DNA from: VRUE01 sp963720805
GTDB taxonomy: Bacteria; Actinomycetota; Thermoleophilia; Solirubrobacterales; 70-9
Assembly (NCBI GenBank): GCA_963720805.1
Contig: CAVRGT010000012.1
Coordinates: 186,001 to 250,000, forward strand
Length of the DNA: 64,000 nucleotides
Direction of reading: 5' to 3'
The first letter of the stretch is position 1. Each line of letters begins with the position of its first letter. The translations under genes and the position numbers were made by a program. The notes beneath the pieces are model-generated. The model was not told the origin of the DNA. It was given only the letters and a program-made list of their open reading frames with translations, and did not search any database. Positions 56,693 to 64,000 of the stretch are shown here, one piece after another.

Positions 56693-56739
56693 TTCCGGTG
56701 CGCTTTATGCACGTCAGGGGTCCAAAAGGCGCACCGGAA
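56693..56739. repeat. 46-bp hairpin repeat, copy between ybaB and recR
   Basis: Arms TTCCGGTGCGC and GCGCACCGGAA with the loop containing TTTATGCACG and GGGGTCCAAAA. Nearly identical to 33686-33731. It lies between the ybaB stop and the recR start. Confidence 0.87.
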
Positions 56740-56748
56740 GGCCACTGA

Positions 56749-57084
56749 CTACATCCCCGGCAGGCCGCCAAGGCCTCCGGTGATCCCGCCCATTTTCGAC
56801 TCGGCCAGTTGCTGGGCGGCGCGCAGTCCCTCGTTGACCGCTGCCTGCACCATCTCGGCGAGCATCTCGGCGTCCTCGGGGTCGATCGCCTCCGGGTCGA
56901 TCACGATCTCGCGCAGGGTCAGGTCGCCGCCCATCTTGACCTTGACCATGCCGCCACCGGCGCTGGCCTCGACCACCTCGTCCTTGAGCGTCTCCTGCGC
57001 CTGCAGCATCTCGTCCTGCATTTTCTGCGCCTGCTTCATCAGCGCATTGACGTCGAAACCACCACCGGGTCCACCCCTAGCCAT
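56749..57084 (-). CDS. YbaB/EbfC family nucleoid-associated protein
   Basis: 111 aa from ATG 57084, overlapping the dnaX stop. Gly-rich start, then FDVNALMKQAQKMQDEMLQAQETLKDEVVEASAGGGMVKVKMGGDLTLREIVIDPE, the standard YbaB pattern, and a Gly-rich C-terminus. It binds DNA and has a conserved position between dnaX and recR. Confidence 0.95.
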   Translation of the reverse strand: MARGGPGGGFDVNALMKQAQKMQDEMLQAQETLKDEVVEASAGGGMVKVKMGGDLTLREIVIDPEAIDPEDAEMLAEMVQAAVNEGLRAAQQLAESKMGGITGGLGGLPGM

Positions 57085-59045
57085 CAACCGACCTCCTCAG
57101 CGTCGAACTCGCTCTTCAGCTTCTCCACCAGCGCATCGTGATCGATCTCGCGGTCGGAGTCCTGCGCCTCCTCCTCGGCCGGCACAGCCGGCTCGTCCTC
57201 GAGCAACACATACGTCGGCCGCAGCCTCTCCCCCAACACGTCCTCGATCACGTCGGCCATCAGCTCCCGCTTCTCCGGCGTCTCGGCCTTGCGCTTGTTG
57301 AACGTGAGCTCGGCGGGGAACCCGACACGCAGTCCCTCCTCCGTGTCAAGCGACACCGGGCGGGCGCCGTCGAAAGTGGCGGCCAGGGCAGGGCTCGTCT
57401 CACGGAGCTTGTCGAGGACCGAGGGCCAGGTGTTGACGACTTCCTCGAAGGCAACCCGGCCCGCGGGTCCTGTCACGGCAGGCTCACTTGTGGCGGCCCC
57501 TCCCGCGGGTCCTGTCACGGCAGGGGACCCCCCACCCCTTCCGGTCGCTAAAGCGTCCTCAGGGGCGGGCCCCCCTACCGTGCCACCCGCGGGAGGGGCG
57601 TCCCCGTCAGAAGATGGCTCAACCTCGGCGTCCCGGAAGCTCTCCACTGGATCGGGCTGCTCGGAGCTTTCGGCAGACGGCTTGGGCTCGGCTGACTCTG
57701 GGCTGTTTGCCGGTGCGGGGGCGGGCTCTTCGGCTGAAGCTTTTGGTGCTTTGGGCGTGGAATCGTCAACCGAAGACGTCTCTGCCGCGGGTGGCGCCGT
57801 AGGGGGGCCCGCCGCCGAGGAAGCTTTAGCTACCGGAGGCGGTGGGGGGTCCCCTGCGGCGACAGGACCGGCGGCCCGAGGCGTTTTCGTCCCTTGCTCG
57901 AGCCTCTCTATACGCCGCAGCAATCCCTCAGTCGATGGATCGAGATCCGGTCGCGCCGCCTTGAGCAGGGCGATCTCGACGGCCATGCGGGCGTCGTCGC
58001 CCTCGCGCACCGAGGTCAGTGCGTTCGCCAGCTCGTCGATGGTGCGGACGAGGGTCGCGGCGCCGACCGAGTTGGCCTGAGCCGAGAGTCGCTCCGCGTC
58101 GGATGCGGTCACTACAAAGGTGTTCGGCACCTCGCCAACGGTCTGGGTTACGAGCAGGTGGCGCAGGTGGGCCAGCAGGTCGCGGGCGAACTGGGCGGGG
58201 TCGCGGCCGGAGCGGGCCATCTTCTCGACCCCGAGCAGGACGCCCCTTGGGTCCTCGGCGATGACGGCGTCGACCGCGTCGAAGAGCAGCTCGGCGTCGG
58301 CTGCCCCGAGCAGCTCGAGCACGTCAGCGAGCTTGACCTGGTTGCCGCCGAAGGCGACCAGCTGATCGAGCGTGCCAAGCGCGTCGCGGAAGCTGCCCGT
58401 GGCCGAGCGGGCGATCATCGCCACGGCGGCGTCCTCGGCCTCGATCCCCTCGGCCGCGGCGACCCGGTTCAGCACCTCGGAGATCTGCTCCAGCGAGGGA
58501 CGCTGGAAATCGAAGCGCTGGCAGCGGTCGGCGATCGTCGCCATCACCTTGTGCGCCTCGGTGGTAGCGAGGACGAAGACCGTGTTGGGCGGCGGCTCCT
58601 CGAGCGTCTTGAGGAAGGCGTTCCAGGCCTCCTTGGTCAGCATGTGGGCCTCGTCGAGGATGTAGACCTTCCAGCGGCCACCGGTGGGGGCGTAGGCGAC
58701 GCGCTCGCGCAGGTCGCGCACGTCGTCGACCGAGCGGTTGGAGGCGGCGTCCATCTCGATCACGTCGATCGAGGAGCCCGAGGCGATCGTCGTGCACGAT
58801 TCGCACTCGCCGCAGGGCGTCACGGTCGGGCCGCCGCGCTCGCAGTTGAGCGAACGGGCGAGGATCTTCGCCATCGAGGTCTTGCCGGTTCCGCGCGAGC
58901 CGACGAAGAGGTAGGCGTGGTGGACCTTGCCCTGCTCGACCGCGTTGCGCAGCGTGCGCACGACGTGCTGCTGGCCCACCACCTCGTCGAACGAACCGGG
59001 GCGATGACGGCGGTAGAGGGAGATCGAATCGCTGGGAGGCGGCAC
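57084..59045 (-). CDS. dnaX: DNA polymerase III gamma/tau subunit
   Basis: 653 aa from GTG 59045. AAA+ domain: VVGQQHVVRTLRNAVEQGKVHHAYLFVGSRGTGKTSMAK (Walker A about 45-53), zinc module CERGGPTVTPCGECESC, DEAHMLTKEAWNAFLKTLEEPP, SRC-type ATGSFRDALGTLDQL. It loads the sliding clamp. The linker between about 390 and 530 is Pro/Ala/Gly-rich and covers two inverted copies of a palindromic DNA element. The C-terminal tau-like part binds polymerase. Frame intact. Confidence 0.96.
   Translation of the reverse strand: MPPPSDSISLYRRHRPGSFDEVVGQQHVVRTLRNAVEQGKVHHAYLFVGSRGTGKTSMAKILARSLNCERGGPTVTPCGECESCTTIASGSSIDVIEMDAASNRSVDDVRDLRERVAYAPTGGRWKVYILDEAHMLTKEAWNAFLKTLEEPPPNTVFVLATTEAHKVMATIADRCQRFDFQRPSLEQISEVLNRVAAAEGIEAEDAAVAMIARSATGSFRDALGTLDQLVAFGGNQVKLADVLELLGAADAELLFDAVDAVIAEDPRGVLLGVEKMARSGRDPAQFARDLLAHLRHLLVTQTVGEVPNTFVVTASDAERLSAQANSVGAATLVRTIDELANALTSVREGDDARMAVEIALLKAARPDLDPSTEGLLRRIERLEQGTKTPRAAGPVAAGDPPPPPVAKASSAAGPPTAPPAAETSSVDDSTPKAPKASAEEPAPAPANSPESAEPKPSAESSEQPDPVESFRDAEVEPSSDGDAPPAGGTVGGPAPEDALATGRGGGSPAVTGPAGGAATSEPAVTGPAGRVAFEEVVNTWPSVLDKLRETSPALAATFDGARPVSLDTEEGLRVGFPAELTFNKRKAETPEKRELMADVIEDVLGERLRPTYVLLEDEPAVPAEEEAQDSDREIDHDALVEKLKSEFDAEEVG
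57463..57605. repeat. ~90-bp palindromic element in dnaX, inverted copy with partial duplicate
   Basis: On the minus strand it matches the element at 57781-57876: the GTAGGGGGGCCCGCC part, the GCTTTAGCGACC core and GGTGGGGGGTCCCCTG. A 20-bp piece CCGCGGGTCCTGTCACGGCA occurs twice (57461-57480 and 57503-57522). Translated in frame it gives part of the DnaX Gly/Pro linker. Confidence 0.75.
57781..57876. repeat. ~90-bp palindromic element in dnaX, direct copy
   Basis: Contains GAGGAAGCTTTAGCTACCG and GGCGACAGGACC, as in the intergenic copy at 4060-4143. It encodes residues about 390-421 of DnaX (Ala/Pro/Gly-rich) without breaking the frame. It is inverted relative to 57463-57605. Confidence 0.8.
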
Positions 59046-59070
59046 TGCGGCCAGTGTATCTGCGGGGGCA

Positions 59071-59107
59071 TGGCGACTTTCCCGTCTATTTCACGGGAAA
59101 GTCGCCA
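59071..59107. repeat. Inverted repeat between dnaX and the glycosyltransferase
   Basis: 15-bp perfect arms (TGGCGACTTTCCCGT and ACGGGAAAGTCGCCA) with a 7-nt loop. It lies in the 97-nt gap between divergent dnaX and the glycosyltransferase. It could be an operator or a hairpin in the 5' leader of the latter. Confidence 0.65.
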
Positions 59108-59142
59108 AGCCCCCCTTGCATTCGCATCTGTAGGTTGCGGCG

Positions 59143-60715
59143 GTGCCATCGCGGGCTCGCAACTGGCTCATACCCATCGCCTGGGTCAGCGCCATCGGCG
59201 CCCTCCTGCTGATCCTCTTCCCGACCGGCTTCCCCAACTACGACACGATCTACGCCCTCGTCTGGGGCCGCGAACTGGCGCACGGCGTCAGCCCCGACTA
59301 CGGCGCGGCCCTCCCCCCCACGCCGCACCCGCTGGCCGATCTGCTCGGCGCCATCACAACGCCCCTCGGCGATGGCGCGATCACGGTGACGATGGTCATC
59401 GCCTACCTCTCTCTCGGCCTGGTCGGCTACCTCATCTACCGCCTGGGCATCCTCTGGTTCGACCGCCCGATCGGCGCCGTAGCCGCCGCCATCGTCCTGA
59501 CCCGAGCCCCCTTCCTCTCCAACGGCCTGCGCGCCTACGTCGACATCCCCTACATCGCCCTGGTCTTGGGCGCCCTCCTTATAGAGACCAAGCGCCCGAG
59601 ATCCGGCTGGCCAGTGCTCTCGCTGCTGGCCCTGGCGGGCTTGCTGCGCCCGGAGGCCTGGCTCTTCTCGGTCGCCTACCTGGCCTACCTGCTGCTCGCT
59701 CCTGCGGATGCTTCCGCTGCCCCAACTGCGGCCGGCCCCGCCAGCTCGTCCCGACAGGACGGCGCCGAAGCGGAGACGAGGGCATCCCTCGACCGGGCGG
59801 ATACTCAAATCGTCGGCCTAATTAGGCCGACGATTGGACGGGCGAGGGATGCCCTCGTCACCCCCTCCGGCGCCGTACTCGTCGCGCTCGCCCTGGCCGC
59901 CCCGATCGTCTGGGCGCTGTTCGACTGGATCACCGCCGGAAGTCCGACCTACTCGTTCACCGGCACCCGCGAAACCGTCGACACACTCGCCCGCCACACC
60001 GGCCCAGTCGACTTGGTGCTTTGGGGTCCGCGCACGCCTCGGCGAAGTAATGCAATGGCCGGGAATGATCGGCGCCCTCGGCGGCATCGTCCTCGGCTTC
60101 GCCCTCCTGCGCCGCCGCTCGACCCTCGGTCTGGCCGCCGCCGTCCTCGCCCTCGGCGCCTTCGCTCTCCTCGCCGCCGCCGGCCTGGCGATCATCGCCC
60201 GCTACACGATGCTCGGTGGGGCGATCCTGGCGATCTTCGTGGCGGTGGGTCTACTCGGCTGGCGCCTGCTCGACGCGGGCCACCCTTGGCGCCGGCGCTG
60301 GCAGGTCTTCGCCGGCCTGGTGGTGCTGATGTTCGTGCTCTGGCTGCCAAACCAGTGGAACCTCGACTCGACCGTCCACAGCGACCTCGCCGACCAGGGC
60401 AAGATCGAGCGCGACCTCAGTGCCCTTGCCGATAGCGGCGCCTTCGCCAAGCCGCTCTGCGGCGACATCGCCGTGCCGAATCACCGCGCGATCCCGCGGC
60501 TCGCCTTCAACCTCGACGTCAAGCCAACCCGGATCGTCAGCGCCAGCGAGGAGGGGGTGCCCGCCCGCGGCTATTTCCTCAAGCCGGCCGGCCCCTTCGT
60601 GATCCACAACTTCATCCTCGACCCCAACGACCCCACCCGTTTCAAGCTCACCAGGCCCCCTGGCTTCAAGCGAGTGGCGAGCAACCAGTCCTGGATCCTC
60701 TACCGCCGCTGCTAG
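59143..60715 (+). CDS. Membrane glycosyltransferase (GT-C type), one frameshift
   Basis: GTG 59143. Helices LIPIAWVSAIGALLLILFPTG, AITVTMVIAYLSLGLVGYLIY, PIGAVAAAIVLTRAP. The loop NYDTIYALVWGRELAHGVSPDYGAALPPTPHPL resembles the acidic loop of GT-C enzymes. A shift near 60028 breaks the gene: the second half (GALGGIVLGFALLRRRSTLGLAAAV to WILYRRC) is in another frame and ends at 60715. An extra loop (residues about 185-240) covers a large DNA palindrome at 59775-59859. Function: probable sugar transfer to lipid or polymer. Confidence 0.75.
59775..59859. repeat. Nested palindromes inside the glycosyltransferase gene
   Basis: Outer 17-bp arms (59775-59791 and 59843-59859, GACGAGGGCATCCCTCG) and an inner 26-bp perfect palindrome (59809-59834, centred on TAATTA). 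The reading frame passes through and encodes a hydrophilic loop between two membrane helices. Confidence 0.85.
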
Positions 60716-60739
60716 TACCCCGGCGGATAGTCTGGCGCA

Positions 60740-61615
60740 GTGGCCGGCGGGTTCAAACGATCGGGTCTCTTCGGCCTGATCGGGGTGGTCGTAGTGGCGA
60801 TCGTGATTGCCGTGATTGCCTCGACCGCGGGCAACGAGGCCAACCCGAAGGGGACGCTGGCGCTGATCTTTGGGGTGCTCGCGGTCTTCGTCGTGATCCT
60901 CTTCGTCCTACAGCGATCGGACCTCGAGCGGGTCGCGGGCGGCGATGCCAAGGCGGTGCAGCGGGCGGTCGCCGAAGGCGGCGGCAAGATCGAGAACCCG
61001 ACGACGATGGACTAACAGCGGCTCTGGGCCGCGCTGGCGATCGGGCCGATCGACAACGAGGCAATCAAGGCTCGCGCTCAGATCTGGGACGCCGGCCGTC
61101 GCAGCCTGCGGCTGGGGATGATCGTGACGCTGCTGATCTTCCTCACCGTCCCCTCGATCTACCTCTTCGAAAGCTTCCTGCCACTGCTGATCGGCGGGCC
61201 GCTGATCGTGATCGCGGCGCTCTACGGCAGCGTCCGCGCCCTCGCCCCCGGCGGCGAGATGGACAGCGCCTACGACCGGGTCGGGGTGGCGATGGCACCG
61301 CTGGGCTTTGAGGTAACCGAGCGGCCCAAGGTCAACATTGAGGTGCGGGAAGCGACGACGGGGCGGGTCGGGCCGAAGATCCACGGGGCGCTGGTGCTGA
61401 GCGGCGAGCGCCACGGGCGGCCGGTCTCCATCCGCCTTGGCGATAAGTCGAGCGAGGTGAGCGTGCGCGAGCCCTGCACGGAGTACGCGGCGGCCTCGAA
61501 ACGAGTCAAGGTCGAAAGCGATCCAGAGGGAATCGCCGTCAAGCGCAAAGGCGGCAAACCGGCCGACTGGCTCTGCGACCTCTGGCTCGCTGAGCGCCTC
61601 CTCGACGCCGCCTGA
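60740..61615 (+). pseudogene. Membrane protein of unknown function with in-frame nonsense codon
   Basis: GTG 60740. Two hydrophobic segments (GLFGLIGVVVVAIVIAVIASTAG; LALIFGVLAVFVVILFVLQ) and a soluble part up to TTMD. A TAA at 61013-61015 follows; the same frame then continues QRLWAALAIGPIDNEAIKARAQIWDAGRRSLRLGMIVTLLIFLTVPSIYLFESFLPLLIGG to 61615. A single-base change to a sense codon would give 291 residues. Alternatively two proteins are made, the second from an internal start such as 61118. Unknown family. Confidence 0.65.
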
Positions 61616-61623
61616 GCGCCGAC

Positions 61624-62409
61624 TTATCTGGGGCGCTCCACTCGCTCGACCGCGGCATGGGTCGCCGAGGCAAGCTCGGGGTCGGCTAGCTCGACGCCGG
61701 CGGGAAGCTCGACGTGCAGGTCGCTGGAGAGATCGACCCGCACCCGTAGGTGGCCGGCGCTGCGCGAGCCGAGCACGTGGCCGCCGCGACTGCGGTCCGC
61801 GCTGATGAAGTGCAGGTGGTAGCCGCTAACCTCGATCCCCTCGGCGTAGTCGGGAAAGCGAAAGCCGAGCATCGTTCCGTCGACCTCGGCGAGCTCGAAG
61901 ACGTGCTGCTCGGCGACGACCTCGGTCAGCGGCCGGTAGGGCGGGCTCTGGCGCGGTACCGAGCGGGCGCGGACGAGCTCGAAGCGCCCGTCGAGGCGGA
62001 TCGCGCAGGAGGCCGCGTCGGTCGGGACCAGGCGGTCGAGGCGGGCGAACAGCTCGTCGTGCTCCAGCGGTCCCTCGATCTCCGCCTCCACCGACGGCGT
62101 GAAGGCGGTCACCACCGCGAACGGGGTCTTCGTCTCGGCCGGGATCTCGGCGACCCGTCCATCGACGTCGGCGCGGTAGAAGCGGCCGTCGAGGGCGATC
62201 ATCTCGCCGTCGAGCCCGTCCAGCGTCCCCAGCCCCAGGTCGCCGTGCTCGGCCAGCTCGGCGAAGGAGAGATCGCCGTCGTAGGCGCCCTCGAGCAGGG
62301 CCGCGATCGTCGAGGCCTGGAAGAGCACGTGCGGTTCCCGCCCGGCACGCAGTTCGGACTCCCGCAGCGTCTCCACGTGGAGCGATTTGATCCAGCGCTC
62401 GTCCAGCAC
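61624..62409 (-). CDS. budA: Acetolactate decarboxylase
   Basis: 261 aa from GTG 62409. Family motifs: ALLEGAYDGDLSFAELAEHGDLGLGTLDGLDGEMIALDGRFY, FAVVTAF, and the zinc site GYHLHFISADRSRGGHVLG. It converts 2-acetolactate to acetoin, an overflow pathway of pyruvate. It faces the channel gene divergently and converges with the disrupted membrane gene (8 nt between stops). The frame extends upstream antisense to the channel and is not used. Confidence 0.93.
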   Translation of the reverse strand: MLDERWIKSLHVETLRESELRAGREPHVLFQASTIAALLEGAYDGDLSFAELAEHGDLGLGTLDGLDGEMIALDGRFYRADVDGRVAEIPAETKTPFAVVTAFTPSVEAEIEGPLEHDELFARLDRLVPTDAASCAIRLDGRFELVRARSVPRQSPPYRPLTEVVAEQHVFELAEVDGTMLGFRFPDYAEGIEVSGYHLHFISADRSRGGHVLGSRSAGHLRVRVDLSSDLHVELPAGVELADPELASATHAAVERVERPR

Positions 62410-62454
62410 GCCGCCAGTCTCCCAGGCGATATGGACCCATAAGCTCAGAGCGCG

Positions 62455-63894
62455 ATGCTGAGACGAGCGACCGAGACGACACTGCGACGCGTCGTCCTGC
62501 TGGTCTCGGCCGTGGTGTTGATGCTGCTGGGCAGCGCCGCGATCGCCCACTACGCGCTGGGCCAGTTCGACGACTTCGGCGAGGCGCTCTGGTCGGCCGT
62601 CCTGCACGTGCTCGACCCCTCCAGCCTGCACGAGGACAGCGACGCCGCCGAAAGGACGGTCGGCGTCTTCCAGGCCGTCACCGGCCTCGTCCTGCTCGTC
62701 GGCCTGCTCTTCACCTTCGTCGCCGAGGTCGTCGCCAACTCGCTGGAACGGCTCGGGCAGACGGACCGGCCGGTGCGCTGCCGCGATCACCTGCTCGTCA
62801 TCGGCGGCGTCGACCTCGCCTCGCTGGCCGCCTCGGCCGCCGCCGAGTCCCAGCTGGAGACCGAGCTGAGCCGGCTCGTCGTGCTCGCGCCCGAGTCCGC
62901 CCGCGACTCGCGGGCCCAGATCCTCGACGACCTCGAAGAGGCCGGCGGCGAAGACCTCAAGATCGACCTGATCTTCGGCGACACCGCCGGTGACTCGGGT
63001 TTCGAGCTGGCCGGGGCCGAGCGGGCGCGGGCGATCCTGCTGATGCCCGCGACCAGCGGGCCGATCGCCGCCGAGGCGGCCGATGTCGAGGTGACCCAGG
63101 CGGGCCTGGCGCTGCTCGACTACCTCACCGAGCAGGAGGCGAGCCCGCTGGTGCGCCTGCTCTTCCGCCGCGGTCGCAACGTCGACGCCAGCTGGGAGCT
63201 CTTCCCGCCCGAGTGGGACGCGGTGGTCGCCGACCGCACCGTGTCGGCCCTCCTGCGGCTGGCGATCACGCGGCCGCCGGCGCTTGAGAAGCTGCCCGGC
63301 TGGGTCGCCGAGCACGGCGCCGTCGAGCCGTTCACCAGGCTCGTCGATGCCGCCTGGAAGGCCTCGGTCAAGGCGGACGGCCCGCTGCGGCTGACGATCG
63401 TCGGCTGCGGGATCAACGCCCCGGCGCTGATGGAGGACCTGGCCGAGGTCGGCGCGGAGACCTTCGCGGTGACGATGATCGCTCCCCGCGAAGCCTTCGA
63501 GCGCTACCTCGGCAACGCCGAACCGTCGGGGGTGAAGATCCACTTCGTCGAGGCACGGCCAACCGAAACCAATCACCTGCCGCGCAGCCTGATCGAGTCG
63601 CGGCCGCACATGGTCATCGTCACCCCGAGCCCCTCGAGCTGGGACCAGCGCGTCTCCGACGCCAGCGCCACGCTCTCGATCCTGCACGTCCTGCGCACGG
63701 CCGGCGGCCGCGAGCTGCCGGTGCTGGCCGAGCTCTTCCTCACCGAGTCGGCAAAGCGCCTGCCCAACGACCCGCGCCTGCTCGCCGTCTCCACCCTGCG
63801 CGCCACCGCGACCGCAGTCGCGCTCAGCCTCTTCGATCCGCAGCGTGCCGCCGAGCTGGAGCGCCAGCTCGCCGCCGGCGCCGCCGATCATTGA
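62455..63894 (+). CDS. CASTOR/POLLUX/SYM8-like ion channel protein
   Basis: 479 aa. Two N-terminal helices (RVVLLVSAVVLMLLGSAAIAHYAL; TVGVFQAVTGLVLLVGLLFTFVAEVVANSLERLGQ) flank a pore-like segment with FDDFGEALWSAVLHVLDPSSLHED. Two Rossmann/RCK-like domains follow: CRDHLLVIGGVD...LIFGDTAGDSGFELAGAERARAILLMPATSG, and LRLTIVGCGINAPALMEDLAEVGAETFAVTMIAP. Plant and bacterial members are cation channels gated through RCK domains. Ion not known. Confidence 0.85.
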   Translation: MLRRATETTLRRVVLLVSAVVLMLLGSAAIAHYALGQFDDFGEALWSAVLHVLDPSSLHEDSDAAERTVGVFQAVTGLVLLVGLLFTFVAEVVANSLERLGQTDRPVRCRDHLLVIGGVDLASLAASAAAESQLETELSRLVVLAPESARDSRAQILDDLEEAGGEDLKIDLIFGDTAGDSGFELAGAERARAILLMPATSGPIAAEAADVEVTQAGLALLDYLTEQEASPLVRLLFRRGRNVDASWELFPPEWDAVVADRTVSALLRLAITRPPALEKLPGWVAEHGAVEPFTRLVDAAWKASVKADGPLRLTIVGCGINAPALMEDLAEVGAETFAVTMIAPREAFERYLGNAEPSGVKIHFVEARPTETNHLPRSLIESRPHMVIVTPSPSSWDQRVSDASATLSILHVLRTAGGRELPVLAELFLTESAKRLPNDPRLLAVSTLRATATAVALSLFDPQRAAELERQLAAGAADH

Positions 63895-63904
63895 GAATCG
63901 ACCG

Positions 63905-64000
63905 ATGGCGGCAATAGAGCTCCGCGGCGTGGTCAAGCGCTTCGGCCCGATCACGGCGGTGGACGGGCTCGACCTCGACGTGCCCGCCGGCATCTGCCTC
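63905..64000 (+). CDS. ABC transporter ATP-binding protein, N-terminus only
   Basis: ATG 63905, open to the right edge (32 residues): AAIELRGVVKRFGPITAVDGLDLDVPAGICL. This is the start of an ABC ATPase just before Walker A. It begins 10 nt after the channel stop, so it may be co-transcribed with the channel. Substrate not determinable. Confidence 0.8.
   Translation, partial: MAAIELRGVVKRFGPITAVDGLDLDVPAGICL

Overview
The window is about 64 kb of high-GC DNA with dense genes, many GTG starts and repeated 1-8 nt start/stop overlaps. The gene set points to an actinobacterium: an actinobacterial-type malate dehydrogenase beside isocitrate dehydrogenase, a non-classical SdhA-SdhB-CCG protein succinate dehydrogenase, AidB-like acyl-CoA dehydrogenase, PadR/MMPL, Rip1-like site-2 protease, and many secreted proteins with a C-terminal Lys/Arg-rich beta domain. 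The best guess is class Thermoleophilia (Solirubrobacterales). This is inferred from gene content; there is no rRNA in the window to prove it. I saw no tRNA, rRNA or CRISPR array.

Layout. 0-4 kb: end of a membrane glycosyltransferase, then an hsp20-lon heat-shock pair. 4-10.8 kb: fatty-acid hydroxylase, an AT-hook/winged-helix DNA-binding protein with a clear terminator, a tetR-icd-mdh block with a TetR operator facing a DUF4242 gene, and an AidB-like dehydrogenase. 10.9-17.6 kb: site-2 protease, M28 peptidase and the sdhABE operon. 17.7-24.6 kb: an IS481-like element at the stop codon of a cation antiporter, a DUF4143 ATPase preceded by a phased palindrome array, asd-lysC, and a RelE-type toxin-antitoxin pair. 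24.7-28 kb: PadR and its MMPL exporter.

28-54 kb is the most unusual part. It holds two phosphate-type clusters. The left one (28.2-35.6 kb, minus strand) is pstS-pstC-pstA-pstB followed, in one overlapping operon, by a lipoprotein, two zinc-ribbon proteins and two anchored or secreted proteins; all four pst genes carry frameshifts or a nonsense codon. Divergent from it are two secreted propeller-like proteins and a receiver-less PhoB-type DNA-binding domain. The right one (44.2-54.1 kb, minus strand) is a second PstS-like protein, FtsH, a secreted protein and a very large secreted protein with a phosphoesterase-like region. All have overlapping starts, and a candidate PHO-box array of 11-nt repeats lies upstream. 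An ISL3 element and a DUF1778/GNAT toxin-antitoxin pair sit between them. 54.4-64 kb: MerR and a degenerate GGDEF protein, recR-ybaB-dnaX, a glycosyltransferase, acetolactate decarboxylase, a CASTOR/POLLUX-like channel and the start of an ABC ATPase.

A recurring theme is small palindromic elements. One ~90-bp family occurs once between genes and twice, in opposite orientations, inside dnaX. Other palindromes sit in frame inside sdhB and a glycosyltransferase. A 46-bp hairpin and a 66-bp stem-loop are also repeated between genes. Several genes are broken by single-base shifts or nonsense codons (padR, all pst genes, the giant secreted gene, two genes near 60-61 kb). From sequence alone I cannot tell true decay from assembly indels.
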